Assembly: GCA_031552995.1 (NCBI GenBank)
Contig: JAVBMB010000102.1
Coordinates: 1-43,409, forward strand
Direction: 5' to 3'
Source of the DNA: JAVBMB01 sp031552995
GTDB lineage: Bacteria; Bacillota; Clostridia; Oscillospirales; Butyricicoccaceae
DNA: 43,409 nucleotides
Under the pieces are notes generated by a model. It searched no databases. It was not told the DNA's origin and saw only the letters and a program-made list of their open reading frames with translations. Shown piece by piece: positions 42,471 to 43,409 of the stretch (position 1 is its first letter; every line of letters begins with the position of its first letter). The position numbers and the translations under genes are program-made.

Positions 42471-42554
42471 AATCCTCTCCTTTAAACAGCCGGTGTAAGT
42501 GTGCGTGGAAAAGCGCCGCCATCGGCGCGCCGGCAGTTGCGCCGCCGCGCGGCG

Positions 42555-43400
42555 TTACACAACCAGCCCGCCGCCGATGAACTCGCGTATCATGGCGGTC
42601 TTTTCTATTCCGTCCTCTGTCATACCGGTAAGCTGCCGCAGCATGGGGATGATATCCGACACGTCGCAGTCCTCCAGCATCTCGGGGTTCAGTTCAGTCA
42701 GGCCGGGAAGCAGTATATCGCGGTAAACAGGCAATTCGTACGGGCAAAATGTGTCCAGCGCGATTTGTGCGTGGTGCTTGTGCGGCATGATATACAGCCG
42801 CTCGCCGCGGTTGACGCTGCGAAGGCGGCGTATTGTGTCCTCATACGACTGTCCGCGTCCGCGCCTGTCTCTCATCAGGCGGCGCAGCAGGCGGATTTTG
42901 GCGGGATGCAGCACATAACCGTTTGAGTCCCGCACTCTTGTACGCACACTGACGTAAACGCCGGTGCTGCGTTCCATCGCGTCGCCGACGACCTCGGGGT
43001 TAAGCGCGTGTATGCCCTCGACAACGATTATCTCGCCCGGGTTGCGGCGCAGCGGCGTCACCTTTTCGGCGCGGCACTGGTTGATGAAGTCAAACGACGG
43101 AACATAGACCTGCTTGCAGTCTATAAGCATCTCGAGGTGCTGCTGAAGCAAAGGCATGTCGATGCACAGCGGGGATTCGAGGTCGGGGTTCCCCTCGTCG
43201 TCAAGCGGCATCACGCCGTCGGCACGGCGAAAGAAGTAATTGTCCATCGAAAGCGTATATGTCTCGTGCCCCATCGAATCAAGCAGCTCTTCGATTCGTA
43301 CGGCTGTCGTCGTCTTGCCGCTTCCCGACGGGCCGGACAGCAAAACGATTGGCCGCTCGTCAAGTGTCGACAGAATCGTATTGGCGGCGTCAGCTATCAT
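42555..43400 (-). CDS. Uridine-kinase-like P-loop kinase (possibly incomplete at the 5' end)
   Basis: A 281-residue P-loop kinase. Walker A is GPSGSGKT (about residues 23-30), LSMDNYFFRR is the substrate-binding lid start, and IIVVEGIHALNPE is the Walker B region; the C-terminal MIREFIGG motif closes the uridine-kinase-like family. It should transfer phosphate to a nucleoside. The ATG at 43400 is only nine bases from the window edge and no stop lies between, so the gene could start further right; the long form of this family has an extra N-terminal TGS-type domain. The short form (about 280-300) also exists, and this may be complete. It is upstream of the lipoprotein and rlmD genes on the same strand. 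Confidence 0.85.
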   Translation of the reverse strand: MIADAANTILSTLDERPIVLLSGPSGSGKTTTAVRIEELLDSMGHETYTLSMDNYFFRRADGVMPLDDEGNPDLESPLCIDMPLLQQHLEMLIDCKQVYVPSFDFINQCRAEKVTPLRRNPGEIIVVEGIHALNPEVVGDAMERSTGVYVSVRTRVRDSNGYVLHPAKIRLLRRLMRDRRGRGQSYEDTIRRLRSVNRGERLYIMPHKHHAQIALDTFCPYELPVYRDILLPGLTELNPEMLEDCDVSDIIPMLRQLTGMTEDGIEKTAMIREFIGGGLVV

Positions 43401-43409
43401 CGCATCGTA

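Overview
The window comes from a Gram-positive, endospore-forming member of the Clostridia with moderate G+C. The evidence is an intact SpoVT-type regulator (2381-2908), a two-gene spore-coat-like cluster (30533-30997), an S-layer (SLH) protein, a sortase-type wall-anchored giant protein, lipoproteins with Thr-rich linkers, and Firmicutes-specific small families such as YnzC. It looks chromosomal: there are no rRNA or tRNA genes, no CRISPR array, and no intact insertion sequence or phage module that I can see.

Layout: a MATE exporter (+) converges on a FosX-type fosfomycin hydrolase (-) across a shared terminator. SpoVT, a methyltransferase and a metallophosphoesterase follow. From 4979 to 12903 (all -) lies a peptide ABC transporter locus, oppB-oppC-oppD-oppF, translationally coupled to an N-acyl-D-amino-acid deacylase; the oppA-like lipoprotein gene comes last behind its own strong promoter. 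Next are a small membrane protein, a structured intergenic patch holding a 28-codon signal-peptide-like ORF, an MBL-fold hydrolase overlapping a YaiI/YqxD gene, a DUF5655 protein, an SPFH membrane protein paired with a ribbon-helix-helix protein, and a PAF-acetylhydrolase-like esterase.

A 1933-residue DUF11-type surface protein occupies 18095-23896 (-). It is divergent from a six-gene operon at 24160-27079 (membrane protein, Imm5-like protein, small membrane protein, phosphoribosyltransferase, Nudix, GNAT). A second four-gene operon follows at 27282-30319 (3-TM protein, Cof-type HAD phosphatase, methyltransferase, pyridoxamine kinase). Then come the coat-like pair, an S9 peptidase with YnzC, a PepD dipeptidase with a Cys-rich protein, the SLH protein, and an AT-rich S66 (MccF-like) peptidase. 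The S66 gene is divergent from a DUF3795 gene across a perfect 41-bp palindrome. An RlmD-type rRNA methyltransferase, a DUF3298 lipoprotein and a uridine-kinase-like gene close the window.

Taken together, the Opp transporter, D-aminoacylase, S9, M20 (PepD) and S66 peptidases point to a peptide-using lifestyle. The two large surface proteins suggest attachment or envelope structure. FosX, the S66 peptidase and the Imm5-like protein are three separate self-protection-type genes; the first two lie in visibly AT-richer DNA than their neighbours. I did not find a clear, wholly new multi-gene system. The strongest leads are the palindromic divergent promoter at 39637-39725, the D-aminoacylase inside the Opp operon, the SPFH/RHH pair with an operator-like repeat, and the structured patch at 13514-13715.
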